From Rotaria socialis (taxonomy: Eukaryota > Rotifera > Eurotatoria > Philodinida > Philodinidae): a stretch of 64,000 nucleotides of DNA. Location of the stretch: NCBI GenBank assembly GCA_905331475.1, contig CAJNYU010003011.1, forward strand, positions 1 to 64,000, read 5' to 3'. Positions 23,958-34,061 of this stretch are shown in pieces. The first letter of the stretch is position 1. Every line of letters starts with the position of its first letter. The notes under the pieces were generated by a model, which searched no databases, was not told the DNA's origin, and saw only the letters and a program-made list of their open reading frames with translations. Position numbers and translations under genes: made by a program.

Positions 23958-24941
23958 ATGGCGGATAATATTACGACTACAACAGTATCTATCGGTGGTA
24001 TTTCATTATCAACTTCTATTCGATTTGGACTCTTAATTGGGTCAGAAATCCCATCTTTGGTCTGTTCACTCTTTGTTCTCTACAATTTCATTTTTGATCC
24101 AGCTCTACTCCGTTCGTTACCTCATCATGCTATTATTTGTTTGAATATCACTGGAATACTTTTCAAATGTATCGATGTTCCATTGTATCTCAACTACACT
24201 ATAATGGATGAGGTATGGCCTCCAACAGCAGCTATTTGTTTGGTTTGGTGGCTGGCTGATTACGGTTTCTATAATGCTTGTGTTGCATTCACTGCATGGA
24301 TTTCAATTGAACAGCATATTTTTATATATCATAATCACTGGTTATCTACTCCAAGGAAACGTTTCTTCGTCCATTATCTCCCATTATTCTTAATTATTGT
24401 CTATCTGCTTGTGTTTTATGTTTGGGTCATTTTCTTTCCACCCTGTGAGAATATCTATGACTATACATTATCAGCATGTGGTACCACACCATGTTATGTC
24501 TTACAGCCTATACCAGGTATATGGGACGCAGCTGTTAATGGCTGTCTGATGGCTGCAATCATCGTCGTCTTTAGTATTGGTTTGATCATTCGTGTTTTGA
24601 TGGGAAAGTATCGTCATCATCAAGCAATGCATTGGCGCCAGCATCGTAAAATGACATTGCAGCTAGTATCAACTTCTTCAATTTTTATCATTTTTGATTT
24701 ACCAAGTGCGATTGTCATATTTATTCACTTATGTGGCATACCGTTTGATGAAGGAAATATTCTGTTGCCTTATTTCTTTTTTGCTAGTTACTGGCTCATA
24801 TTCCTGATACCTTTCGTCTGTTTACACTCTTTACCCAATGTAAAACAGAGAATTATGAAGATTCTTTGTATTTCACCTCGACAACAAGCGACCGTTGGTG
24901 TTACTATAATGACAGCTCCACGTCATACCACACGAATGTAA
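23958..24941 (+). CDS. Rhodopsin-like 7TM receptor, intact
   Basis: I use ATG 23958 (CACAATGG context). The frame gives 327 residues with an N-terminal Asn-Thr-rich segment (sequon DNIT) and seven hydrophobic segments. The TM3 end is SIEQHIFIYH, so the DRY triad is Glu-Gln-His. Cysteines for an extracellular disulphide are at the TM3 start (AAICLVWW) and in loop 2 (PPCEN, CGTTPC). TM7 runs into LPNVKQRIMKILCISPRQ. This is the orphan receptor type common in bdelloids; the missing Arg makes classical G-protein coupling uncertain. Single coding exon, no lesions seen. Confidence 0.85.
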   Translation: MADNITTTTVSIGGISLSTSIRFGLLIGSEIPSLVCSLFVLYNFIFDPALLRSLPHHAIICLNITGILFKCIDVPLYLNYTIMDEVWPPTAAICLVWWLADYGFYNACVAFTAWISIEQHIFIYHNHWLSTPRKRFFVHYLPLFLIIVYLLVFYVWVIFFPPCENIYDYTLSACGTTPCYVLQPIPGIWDAAVNGCLMAAIIVVFSIGLIIRVLMGKYRHHQAMHWRQHRKMTLQLVSTSSIFIIFDLPSAIVIFIHLCGIPFDEGNILLPYFFFASYWLIFLIPFVCLHSLPNVKQRIMKILCISPRQQATVGVTIMTAPRHTTRM

Positions 24942-25560
24942 TGTACTTTTGAATGGCAGTAACTTAAAGACATAAATATTCTTTTTGTTGTATATCCTAT
25001 TTCATTTATTGTATTCTTCATAACTTAAACATGTAATAAACGTCGTCATATCTTGGTATATTTTATCTTTTGCTGATTAAGTTTTCATGAATCAACTGAG
25101 ATAGCTCTTTATTTGTTCTTTAGGCAATAGTTTATAAACTAAAAGCATGACAATTTGATCAAAATAGATCTGATTTTGCAGTAGAGAATAATTATCCGGA
25201 AGGAATCATATGAGTTATTAATTAAAGAGAAGCACTAACTGCAAAAGGGTGCACCAACACTTGAGCCTCACAAAAAAAATTAATTAATACAAAAGAATTT
25301 ATTTGAATAAATTTAACAGTTACATCAAAAAATGAAACAATACTCTTGCATGTTTTTAAGTACATAGCTCTTGTTATTATATAAAAAGAAGAAACCAATT
25401 GTTGTAATTGTTCATCTATACATTCGCTGATAATATGCTTAACACAATATCTAATACGCATTTTGGCAGAATTCTTCTTTGTTTTGTCATCAAAAGCATT
25501 GCTTCTAAAGACGGAAGGAAACTGATCATAAGAAAAACTAATAAATAATTTACTTATTGT
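24942..25560. other. Intergenic, nothing recognised
   Basis: 3' flank of the receptor gene. A minus-strand frame at 25222-25461 has no recognisable motif. Confidence 0.45.
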
Positions 25561-26739
25561 TTGATGAGAATGAAATGGACACTGACGTTTTATAAAAAAA
25601 AAAACGTGATAATTAGAATTGATCTAGAAAATGCTCCATATCAACTTTCTATTCAAGAAAAGTGTTTTAAGCAAGGGGGAAACGGCGTCAGTGAGCTGCT
25701 ATTTTTCGAAAATTATCATAGAACAGCAAGAAGAAATAATATTCGCCATAAGATAGAGCTTCCAGGGTATAATCACCAAACAAGATATTGCGTTGTTTTC
25801 TTATATTCGTTTGTGTGAGATGTCTATGCTTATCGTTATAATGAATATATACTTCTCTTTGCAATGATTTTTCATGTATTAACCGGAAATATGGCTTTTG
25901 AATTCATACGACTGAATGAACCAGGTGTTCTTCCAGTATTAATTACTCTTCAAGGGCTTCCTTTAAATAAATAGTATCGAATGAAAGAAGCTGAATTTTT
26001 GTTTGATTCGTTATCAGTACACATGAATTTGCTGAAAACAAATATTGCGGTTGCTACAGCAGACTGTATAGAAGTTATAAAGAAATATCTCATGATAGTC
26101 TTACTAACTCATTTGTTAATCTAGTGTCGCCTTTAAATGATGGAATACCTACTAATCTACACTACAAAATAGACTTTTTTTTTACAAAACTTCGTGAATG
26201 GTTTTCTAGTGAAAATCGTTCGCATCTTATTAATATTCATATGATACAGCCTATAACTAATATGCAGATAGTACCTAACCCGTTTTTACTTTCTACATTT
26301 GGAACAAATAACACATATGAAGTAATTTATATCATCCGTCTATGAATGTGGATATTCGAGCAAAATTCATTAAAAAAGGTTCATATTGTTGGAGTTTCAA
26401 CGGATGGTGATCCAAAATATATGCGTGCAACGTACATTGTAAGGTTTTTTGCTGCATTAACCAACATTAAATTAAATAGCCACACAAATGCATTTCATGT
26501 TAAAATTCTAAAAGAATGGAATTGGTATTTTCTTGGTGACAGTCATCTCTTTCTATGCTTCCAAGGTGCTAGACATCTTTGTACAAAGCTACGTAATCGA
26601 GTTCTATTTCCTACAGTTAATACTTTATTATGCATGGTTCTCAGTTTTTGTTAGCTAATTGTGGTATATTTGAATCTATTATATACCAAAAATCTATACG
26701 AACTTAATGGTATTATAACTAATAGAAAAAGAAAACAAC

Positions 26740-27025
26740 AACCCCGGTCGAAGAAAGCGATCAGTAAACGGTCGTATACGATACAAATACGGCCCGTTTT
26801 ACGTGCCGCATTTTCCCTGTATAACAGGGGTAGTAATACGGCCGTATGTTCTATAGAATACGATAACATTAAGCCGGCTTTACGAGGTTTTACGGCTGAT
26901 ATACGGTGTCCGTGTATGGCCGTAATACTGCCCCTGTTACAACGCCTTAATACGGCTTAAAACGGCCGTTTTACGACGGAATATGATGCAAAAACGACCG
27001 TTTACGGTGATCCGTTTTGATCGAC
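26740..27025. repeat. MITE-like insertion of ACGGCCGTA words
   Basis: About 285 bp of repeated ACGGCCGTAT / ATACGGCC and AAACGGTCG words in both orientations, much richer in GC than its surroundings. The ends mirror each other imperfectly (CGGTCGAAGAAAGCGATC on the left, GATCCGTTTTGATCGACC on the right). It interrupts the transposase-like pseudogene. Target-site duplication not resolved. Confidence 0.65.
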
Positions 27026-27676
27026 CTGGGAAGAAACCATTTTTCATTATCACAAACGCATACTGTTGCATAGAAACTAATGCTCACCAATTTATATATC
27101 TCCCTTTATTATTAACAGGAAAAAAGGACTACTAGAAGCTATGAATATTTATCTATCCGGTTCTCAGACGAACGAAGGGATATTTCGCTCAGCTCGATCA
27201 ATGTTTGGAACATTTTATTGGTTTGTAAATTTTAGTGTACAAGAGTTTCTTAATCGTACTCAAAAACTTTCTCTATTAGAAAGGTTCAAAACTGAAATTG
27301 AGTTTTACTCAGCAAACGGAAATATTCTTTTTCCAAAACATTATAAGCAGAGAAAACAATTAAGACAATCACAATATGTAATTCCAGGAAATTATATACT
27401 GAATGTAGAAACAATAACAAAAGTAATTTTTCAAGCAAAAAATGACGCTGCTGATCTACTTTTTCGATTCAAAATTCAAAATTGTCTTGATACAAAAAAA
27501 ATAAGAAATATCAAAGCAGTCAACAACTGCATGAAAAATTCATTAATAAAAAGAATAAGTATTCGAGATTATTCTGACTTAAAAGAAGAGGACGAATCAT
27601 CAGTTTCGAAGAATGACTTAGATGAAATGTTAGGATCAGAAAGTGATGTTGACAGAGAAGATCAACAGTATGAAAC

Positions 27677-27762
27677 ATCAAATATCTTGTCGGATGGAAT
27701 ATACGATGATTTAGATGGAATCAAATATCTTGTCGGATGGAATATACGATGATTTAGATGGA
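27677..27762. repeat. 43-bp exact tandem duplication
   Basis: Positions 27677-27719 are repeated without change at 27720-27762 (both copies start ATCAAATATCTTGTCGGATG). As 43 is not a multiple of three, it shifts the transposase-like frame. This is a recent slippage or microhomology-type event. Confidence 0.95.
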
Positions 27763-27945
27763 ATCAAATTTTCTGATATGCGAGTATTCGATAAAGTTCG
27801 GTTCGAATTAGAAAAATCTTATTTTGAATTGAAAATCAATCGGAAGAAAAAAATGTATAAGCAAACAAACTGCTTGTTGGATTTTAACGGAAAACAAATC
27901 GGTCTTGTCAAACGATCATCTGGCTCGTGTAATTCAAAAATATGA

Positions 27946-28766
27946 TATAATATAATGAGAAAAATAATTACTAGGATCTTTTGTTTTAGTGTAGTCAGAA
28001 GTTAATGGTTTGATTTTTTTTCGTATTGACAGATTTATTGATATATCAAATATAGGAGTACATCCTGGTATTATGTTTAAAAAAGAGGACATCCTGTGAT
28101 TTGATCCGATTAGTTGAAAAGAATAAAATATGAAACGAATTATTGAAACCTACGATAAACTAAATCAATGACTGAGTTGTTAGTTGTTTATATATTTCTA
28201 CAATAGAGAGACTCGATTAGTGGGTTACAATTTTTGTTCAAACCGATTCATCTCGTGTTAGTACATTTGTAAAAAGAAAACTATTTTGCATCACAAATAC
28301 AGTTCTATAGCATATTTTATATTCTACTCGTGTTCAAATTAGAATAATTTCAAATCGCAGTGAAGTCAATATGATTTTAGAGAGTAAATATATCTCGGTT
28401 ACTACAAAAACAAATATCACAAAGAAATAAGGATAATTCATTGCAATCCTTAACACATTGTTAGTCTATGCTTATCGTTCAATGTTTTTTACTCTTTGTA
28501 CTCTCATTGTACTCCAAGAGTTCACGAAGTCATCGGAGTACCGGAGTACGCCGTTTCCCTCTTGCTTTTAAGTCAGCAAAAACACACAAATCAATAAGCA
28601 GCGTTCCTTATTTTATCATGTCAATGAAATTATCTATGATATGCTTGTCTTTCCTAAAAAAAAGCATTAAAATCGTACATTCTTCGAATTAAGTGCGTTT
28701 GTACGAATTGTTGAGCAATAATCAATAGGTTAAAAAGAATCTGCTAACAATGGAATTTGTTTTAAT
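27946..28766. other. Intergenic with a short GTACTCC/GGAGTAC patch
   Basis: No gene recognised. At about 28495-28555 short palindromic words (GTACTCC, CGGAGTACCGGAGTACG) cluster, similar to GTACTTCC at 57195-57355. The frame at 28468-28692 crosses this patch and is unlikely to be a gene. Confidence 0.4.
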
Positions 28767-29013
28767 TAGGGGTGTCGGCTTAGCATTGGTATTTAGAACA
28801 TGCTAATGCATTGGTGTTAGAATTAGAAAGTGAACTCTAATACTTTTGCATTAGCATTATCTCGTAATACAAAATTAAGACTAATGTCAACAAAGTATTA
28901 AGTATTATCTTTAACACTAATACGAAAGGATTAGGTTTAACCTCTAATGTTAATACAAAAGCATTAAAAAAGACATTAAATACTTCAATACTAATGCTAA
29001 ACTGACAGCCCTA
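28767..29013. mobile_element. hAT-type MITE with TAATGC/GCATTA words
   Basis: Ends TAGGGGTGTCGGCTTAGCAT and ATGCTAAACTGACAGCCCTA are imperfect inverted repeats, and TAGGG-starting termini are common in hAT elements. The flanks GTTTTAAT (28759-28766) and GTTGAAAT (29014-29021) agree at 6 of 8 positions, consistent with an aged 8-bp duplication. The interior is filled with ATTAGCATT, TAATACAAAAG and similar words in both orientations. Confidence 0.75.
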
Positions 29014-29256
29014 GTTGAAATGTTGTTAAGTACTTTAAAGACATATATTATGAGTCATTTAGTATACTTCAGGTATTAGCAAGATAACTAAAGGTTATAC
29101 ATGTAAGAATCAATAATATACAAGATGTCAGTAATATATATTCGAAATGGAAACGATTTCATTAATACTACCTGTGGTGTTTATACAGGCATTTTAATAT
29201 CTTGATTTTGGACAAGGCATTGATCCAAATCTTTCTTTTATACATTTCTATTGAAA

Positions 29257-29801
29257 ATGAAATACATTCTTATCTTTGTTGCAGTATTTTTAACTACCGG
29301 CAAGCTTAATTGTGACCAAAAAGAGAAAACAGACTGTCACATTTAATAATTGTTTCATTGATGATAGTCGATTGTGGAAAATATGCTCCACCAGTATCAT
29401 ACACGGAAGCTTGTGCAACGCAAGGTTTTCATAGTGGACATAAAGCTATAAACATTGGTTCTTGTGGACAGAAGCGAGTTAAAATATATGGAGTATGGGA
29501 TGGTACAGTGATAGAAACATGCAATGGCGCGAAAGATAAAGATTAAAAGGCCTGTAGACTCTATGGAAACCATATCCGAATTAACCATGGCGCATTCGAG
29601 GTTCTCTATGCTCACTTGACTTCTAGTTCGCTAATAGTCTCCAAAGGTACCACGGTGAAAAAAGGATAAATGACTGGTCTTATGGGCACTTCAGGATTGT
29701 CTACAGGAGTTCATCTTCACGTTGAAACAAAAAAGAAAGCAACCGGTTCTCTGCACAACATGCGAAGTTATCTAAATCTGAAAGGTTGGAAAACCTGTTA
29801 G
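29257..29801 (+). pseudogene. M23 (lysostaphin-type) metallopeptidase, broken
   Basis: ATG 29257 opens a signal-peptide-like MKYILIFVAVFLTTG. After a frame change near 29345-29360 (intron or indel) the M23 core follows: HSGHKAINIG, a TVIETCNG strand, HIRINHG, VLYAHLTS, a GTSGLSTGVHLHVETK block and a short tail to TAG 29799-29801. The HLHVE ligand pair is present; at the first site the usual HxGxDI Asp is Asn (KAIN). Two in-frame TAA codons (29544-29546 and 29667-29669) cut the domain. Such enzymes cleave peptidoglycan cross-bridges. A bacterial-type gene in an animal contig suggests transfer, now decaying. Confidence 0.7.
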
Positions 29802-29964
29802 TGATCCCTCGTACAGTGAATATGAGCTATAATTCATTGAAAAGAAAATCTCGTGACTTTCGTTATGGTAAAGCTAAATGATATATTAATAAAGAAGGAA
29901 ATAACTGATTCAATAAAAGTTTGAGGCGTGGGGATGTGTACTAATGGTAAATACAGATGATTTC
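29802..29964. other. Short spacer before the ribozyme motif
   Basis: No gene. It may belong to the same retroelement remnant as the ribozyme. Confidence 0.3.
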
Positions 29965-30020
29965 AAGCAACAATACGACCGGTTTCGGTTGTTGCTCAGA
30001 CAACCATCGTCAGGCAAATA
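29965..30020 (-). ncRNA. Hammerhead ribozyme, Penelope-element type
   Basis: On the minus strand the catalytic boxes are in order: CTGACGA (30013-30007), stem II GGTTGT / ACAACC with a 7-nt loop, GAAA (29986-29983), a minimal stem III formed by palindromic CCGG, and the GTC cleavage triplet (29979-29977). Stem I next to the core is short (GTA with TGC, one wobble). Minimal hammerheads with a palindromic GAAACCGGTC segment are known from Penelope-like retroelements, which bdelloids carry as Athena elements. No reverse transcriptase is found nearby, so this is probably a terminal-repeat remnant. Confidence 0.75.
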
Positions 30021-30129
30021 GGGATCCCGGCTTATGTGAAATTAAGAACCTTAGCTAAGAGTTACAAACCCGTTGACAACTTCTTCAATTTAGGAGTCAT
30101 TATTGAAATTGAATTCGAATTACAGTATA

Positions 30130-31290
30130 CAAAGTTTTCAAGAAAATTGAAATAAACTTAAATAAATAAATACATATATCCAAAAAATATACAATTTAAA
30201 TTACATTGTAAATAAATTCCAGAACTAAACCTAAATAGAAAAAAGACATTTATCTATTAAAAATGAAAGCTACTTACACGAATATTAATGTTGAACAAAA
30301 TTTATTTAAAGAAGCCAATTATCTCTTAAAATACACGCAGAATTAAATTTTATAGGTTGCAAATAAAAATCAGAATAAAAGAAAGAGTGATCTGTAAAAA
30401 ATAATTATGCTTACAATCCTTAAGCTATGGAAATAAATTTTTCAAAATGTAACTCTCCTTACTTAATGTATATTTTTTGAAATAAATAAAAATAAAGGAA
30501 TACACATATATTTCTTTACAGTTATAATTATATTGTACATATATTGTTGCATAAAATCGAAAGGAAAAAATAATCCTAAATATTCAAATAGTAATGCAAT
30601 TAAATTGTACATGTTATAGGACTAGATCTAGAGCAAAACAGTAAATTTTACTTACATTCCATTTATCTTGTTGAATGGAATATAAAACAAATCTTTACTT
30701 TTTTATTGAAATATGTGTGAATTTGCAAGATTTAAATATTTTTGCAATCATTTTAAATAAAACAAAAAAGCATTTATCGATTAAAATATATTCATAATTC
30801 TATAGTACAGATTGTTGAATAATATCTAGATAAAGAAGAATAAATTTAAACACCATAATATAACTCTACTTACACAATTTATGCTTATCAACTAAATAAG
30901 AAAAAAAGAAGTAATTTATATATTAAAATATAATTCCATTTGAACCAATTGGCTGGTTGAACTAGGTCTAAATATATAAAAAAAAATTAATTGATTCAAA
31001 TACTATTATACTCACGTTCTAGAAGCTGTTGAAAAACATCGAAACAAAAGAAAAATTATTTTCTTAGTGCAGTATAATTGCACTTGTATCAGTTATAGTT
31101 TTGGACTCAATCTAAGTCAATAAGTTGGCTATTAAAATATTATTTTACTTGCATGAGTTCTATTGCTGAAGTAAATGTAAATGATAAAATATAATTAGAA
31201 ATCGATTGTACGAGTTGTTTCAAAAATAAGTATGTAAATTAAAAAAATAATTCATATATAAAAATGTGATTGTGTTTACGTTGTATTTAT
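30130..31290. repeat. AT-rich degenerate repeat with recurrent TACTTACA
   Basis: About 1.1 kb of very AT-rich DNA in which TACTTAC or a variant recurs at about 30271, 30459, 30649, 30868, 31009, 31145 and 31276, often followed within about 25 bp by TTGTTGA or TGTTGAA. Spacing is 130-220 bp. The same pattern appears once at about 61577. It reads as a decayed tandem or dispersed repeat. On the minus strand each word is a splice-donor-like TGTAAGTA, but I could not build an open mini-exon series. Confidence 0.4.
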
Positions 31291-31745
31291 TTTTGAACCT
31301 TTTCTGAAGGAAAAGATAAGTATTTGCCTCGAGAAATAATTCTAATTAAATTATGTATATTGCAAGGTAAAGCTACGTTAAAACATAATGTGTTTCACTT
31401 CATAAGAGTACTTTTGATAGCCATAAATGTCTGTCAAGTGAATCGGAAAGGTTAACGATTTGTTTTTGTGTATATCAATAGTTGCTGGTACTTATTTTTT
31501 TCAGGATTTCTTGACATAGATTCTATAGACTTTCTGCTTCAATTCATTGTGTGGACAAGAGCACAAGTGTGAGCATGTTGAAATAGTATCATGGATACGA
31601 GGTCCGCTAGAAATTAATTGATCCACTGGAAAGAATAAATTCGGAAAAAATGAGTCCGCACAGTCCTTCTCTATGATTCTACTGTCTCTTTTTGTTTCAC
31701 AATGTATATATTATATTGTTCGAATGGATCTTTTGTTGACAAAAA

Positions 31746-31790
31746 TCTTGAGGGTGTGGGTTGCATGAATACCCACCCACACCCTTAAGA
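31746..31790. repeat. Telomere-like hairpin (copy 3)
   Basis: TCTTGAGGGTGTGGGT (31746-31761) pairs with ACCCACACCCTTAAGA (31775-31790) at 15 of 16 positions across a 13-nt loop. It begins 23 bp past the proposed TAA of the minus-strand gene at 31813-32525. Confidence 0.85.
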
Positions 31791-31812
31791 AAGTTATTGA
31801 AGAGCTCAAAAA

Positions 31813-32525
31813 TTACTGCTGCAGAAAAAATTTATTTATCAAAGATTAAGCATATCATAATGAAACAAAATGGTTCATGCTTTGAACAAAACATACAAAA
31901 GAAAATAAGCAAAACAGAGTATGATTAATATTTTTGTTGCGAATTCTGAGCAGTCTTCATTTGAATTATTTGACTAGAAGGACAAATTATACAAATTCAA
32001 TATAAATCGAATTCAAAAACTTACCTTAGCCAATATTTCTCGACCATTTTCCTCTATATTAATATCAGTTGTTTTCGCGATACATGAAAAATCTTTATTT
32101 GATAATGAAATTTGCTTAGTGAAAGGTTGTCGTAATGGACTCATTATGAGTAAACGTTGAACAAACCAAATTAATTTTGCATAAGTTGGTGGACTCAATG
32201 AACATGATACACAATCATGATGACAAATTAGTTTACCACATATTTGACGACTAAATGTTTGCTGGATTTTTGTTAAAATTTCATCCGCTGTTTTACCGAT
32301 CATGAATGATACTGGATGATCAAAATCCAGGGACAATAACTTTCCAGTAAGATGTGGACCTAATTCATCATTAAGAAGACTTGTGAATGTCATTCGACTC
32401 ATATAAAACCAATTGTTCATTGTTAATGATAAAATATTGTATTGAAGAATAATATCTGTGAATACTTCATCCTCCTTATATATATGACCATTTAAACAAA
32501 GAACGCCCGTTAATTTTTGAATAGC
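31813..32525 (-). CDS. Unrecognised two-exon (or longer) gene
   Basis: The main exon ends at 32025 with AAG|GTAAGT (phase 0). A strong acceptor TTTTTTCTGCAG (ending 31819) adds CAG TAA, so the stop is at 31813-31815. Upstream, the frame is open from ATG 32420 back to an in-frame TGA just above 32525, so the true 5' end may be another exon. The protein has a possible cysteine cluster (CGKLICHHDCVSC) and a hydrophobic stretch YAKLIWFVQRLLIM. I do not recognise the family. The GT hairpin copy 3 sits directly after the stop. Confidence 0.5.
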
Positions 32526-34061
32526 TCAATGAATCTATGATAGACAATGCTAGCGATCTTTGTCATTATAAGAACATCAATCAGATAGATGCAATTATAA
32601 ATTTATTTAATAGGCAGCATAGAAATATCGATAATAGTCTATTCAAGATTTATTATTCTAAAAAAACAAAGATTTAAAAAATTGCAATAGGTCATAGCAG
32701 AATATGTATTGTGCTTGAACGTTTATTTTAAATATTCAATAAAAATACCATTCTATCTGGGTGTATGTATGTTCACAGGTGGTCAAAGAAAATATCATCT
32801 GATAGAAAAATTCATTTTTATTCTCCATGGAATTATATTGAATATTAACCATGACAGCCATTTGCGATTCCATTAAAACCGATATCAACTCAAGATTGCC
32901 TGGTTGAAATTCGTAAGTAAAAACGAAAACTCGCAAAGAACTTCATATTGATACACATAAGTTTACGATGCTAGTTTTGATTTAAAACAATATCTTCTAG
33001 AAAGAGTATATTAATTACACTCGATTCGAATACAATTATTTGTCATTATGTGCAACTCGACTTGCCTTAAATATAGAAGCTATAATCATGACAAATCCTT
33101 GAGTCCTTGAGAGCGTAGCTTCGATATCAAATATGCTAAAGGATTGATAATCGTAGTGAAAATGATAAAAACATCGCTACAATAATCGCTCATTCAAGGC
33201 TAAGTCAATAGAAGCATCAACGATTGACTAATCTTTTAAATTTTTTCCTGGTTCTCAATCAAAATTAGAAAGAAAATCATAAATAGTTATAGAATTGAAT
33301 GCCTACTAGAACTGTTAAGGGGGAAAAAACTAGTTCATGCTGATGACATGACAACCTGTCTGTCACACAAGTATTTGCGTGATTGGCTGGTTGCGTAGAC
33401 ATGTTGCTCGTTGTTCGTCCTCTCCATGTGTATTGATTGGTCTGCGACTACATCTGTTTATTTTGTTTTTCTTCTTATATTTTCAAACGATTCCACGTTG
33501 GTGAATTTTTTTTTATGACATAAGATTGGTTTCTTCTCATGAAACCTCAATCAAAAATGCTCGAATGTATTTTGTTGAAGAACATAAATACTGTTCACCA
33601 AAGAAAAAATGGTTTTATATAACCATGGTTAGTAAAATTAATAAGAGAGGAAGAAAAAAAAGACACGTCCACCGCACATTTGAAATGGGCTGTAAGCAAT
33701 CGAGCATTCGGTTTGCTTCTGCATGACTCTTTTTTTCTTTTTTCTTCTTTCATCCTTCGTTTGTTTCTTTTTCATTGCATTTTTTTCCTTTTTATTTCAT
33801 AGCTTACCTTAGCTGTATTTTATAGAGGTGCGACAATAGGAATACGTTGTATGCTGTACGCATACAGGTTGAAGGAGAAACTTAGAGGACACAATAACTG
33901 ATTTTTCTTTTGAATAATGCTTCTGTTTCTACTCACTATTCTTTGAATTTTGTCAGTCATCGATTTTAATAGTTCATAATAGAAACAATTGAATTTTATT
34001 TATCATTTACTATTTGCTGTTCTATTTTTCTGTTTGTTTGTTTGTTCAGATCTAAATAACC
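32526..34061. other. Intergenic, includes TM9SF promoter region
   Basis: No gene recognised. The frames at 32736-32936 (minus) and 33526-33726 (plus) lack motifs. TTTTTCTGTTTGTTTGTTTGTTCAG just before 34051 could be the acceptor of a 5' UTR intron of the TM9SF gene. Confidence 0.4.

Larger units (their letters stand above)
25561..27945 (+). pseudogene. Decayed DNA-transposon transposase
   Basis: Successive plus-strand frames (25561-25818, about 25864-26120, 26124-26345, 26346-26654, 27141-27752, 27715-27945) are parts of one protein. Recognisable blocks: HVLTGNMAFEFIRLNEPGV, the acidic strand VGVSTDGDPKYMRA, DSHLFLCFQGARHLCTKLRN, SGSQTNEGIFRSARSM, and a C-terminal YFELKINRKKKMYKQTNCLL. The GVSTDGDP, ARHLCTKLRN and TNEGIFRSARS blocks match a widespread animal transposase-like family with an RNase H fold; I cannot name the superfamily. 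It carries several stops and frameshifts, a GC-rich palindromic insertion at about 26740-27025 and a 43-bp tandem duplication at 27677-27762. Inactive. Confidence 0.7.

Noticed and set aside
30270..31290. Micro-exon gene on the minus strand, suggested by repeated TGTAAGTA donors
   Set aside because: Acceptor-to-donor intervals of 10-18 nt did not give a consistent phase or open frame; the gene to its right already ends at 31813.
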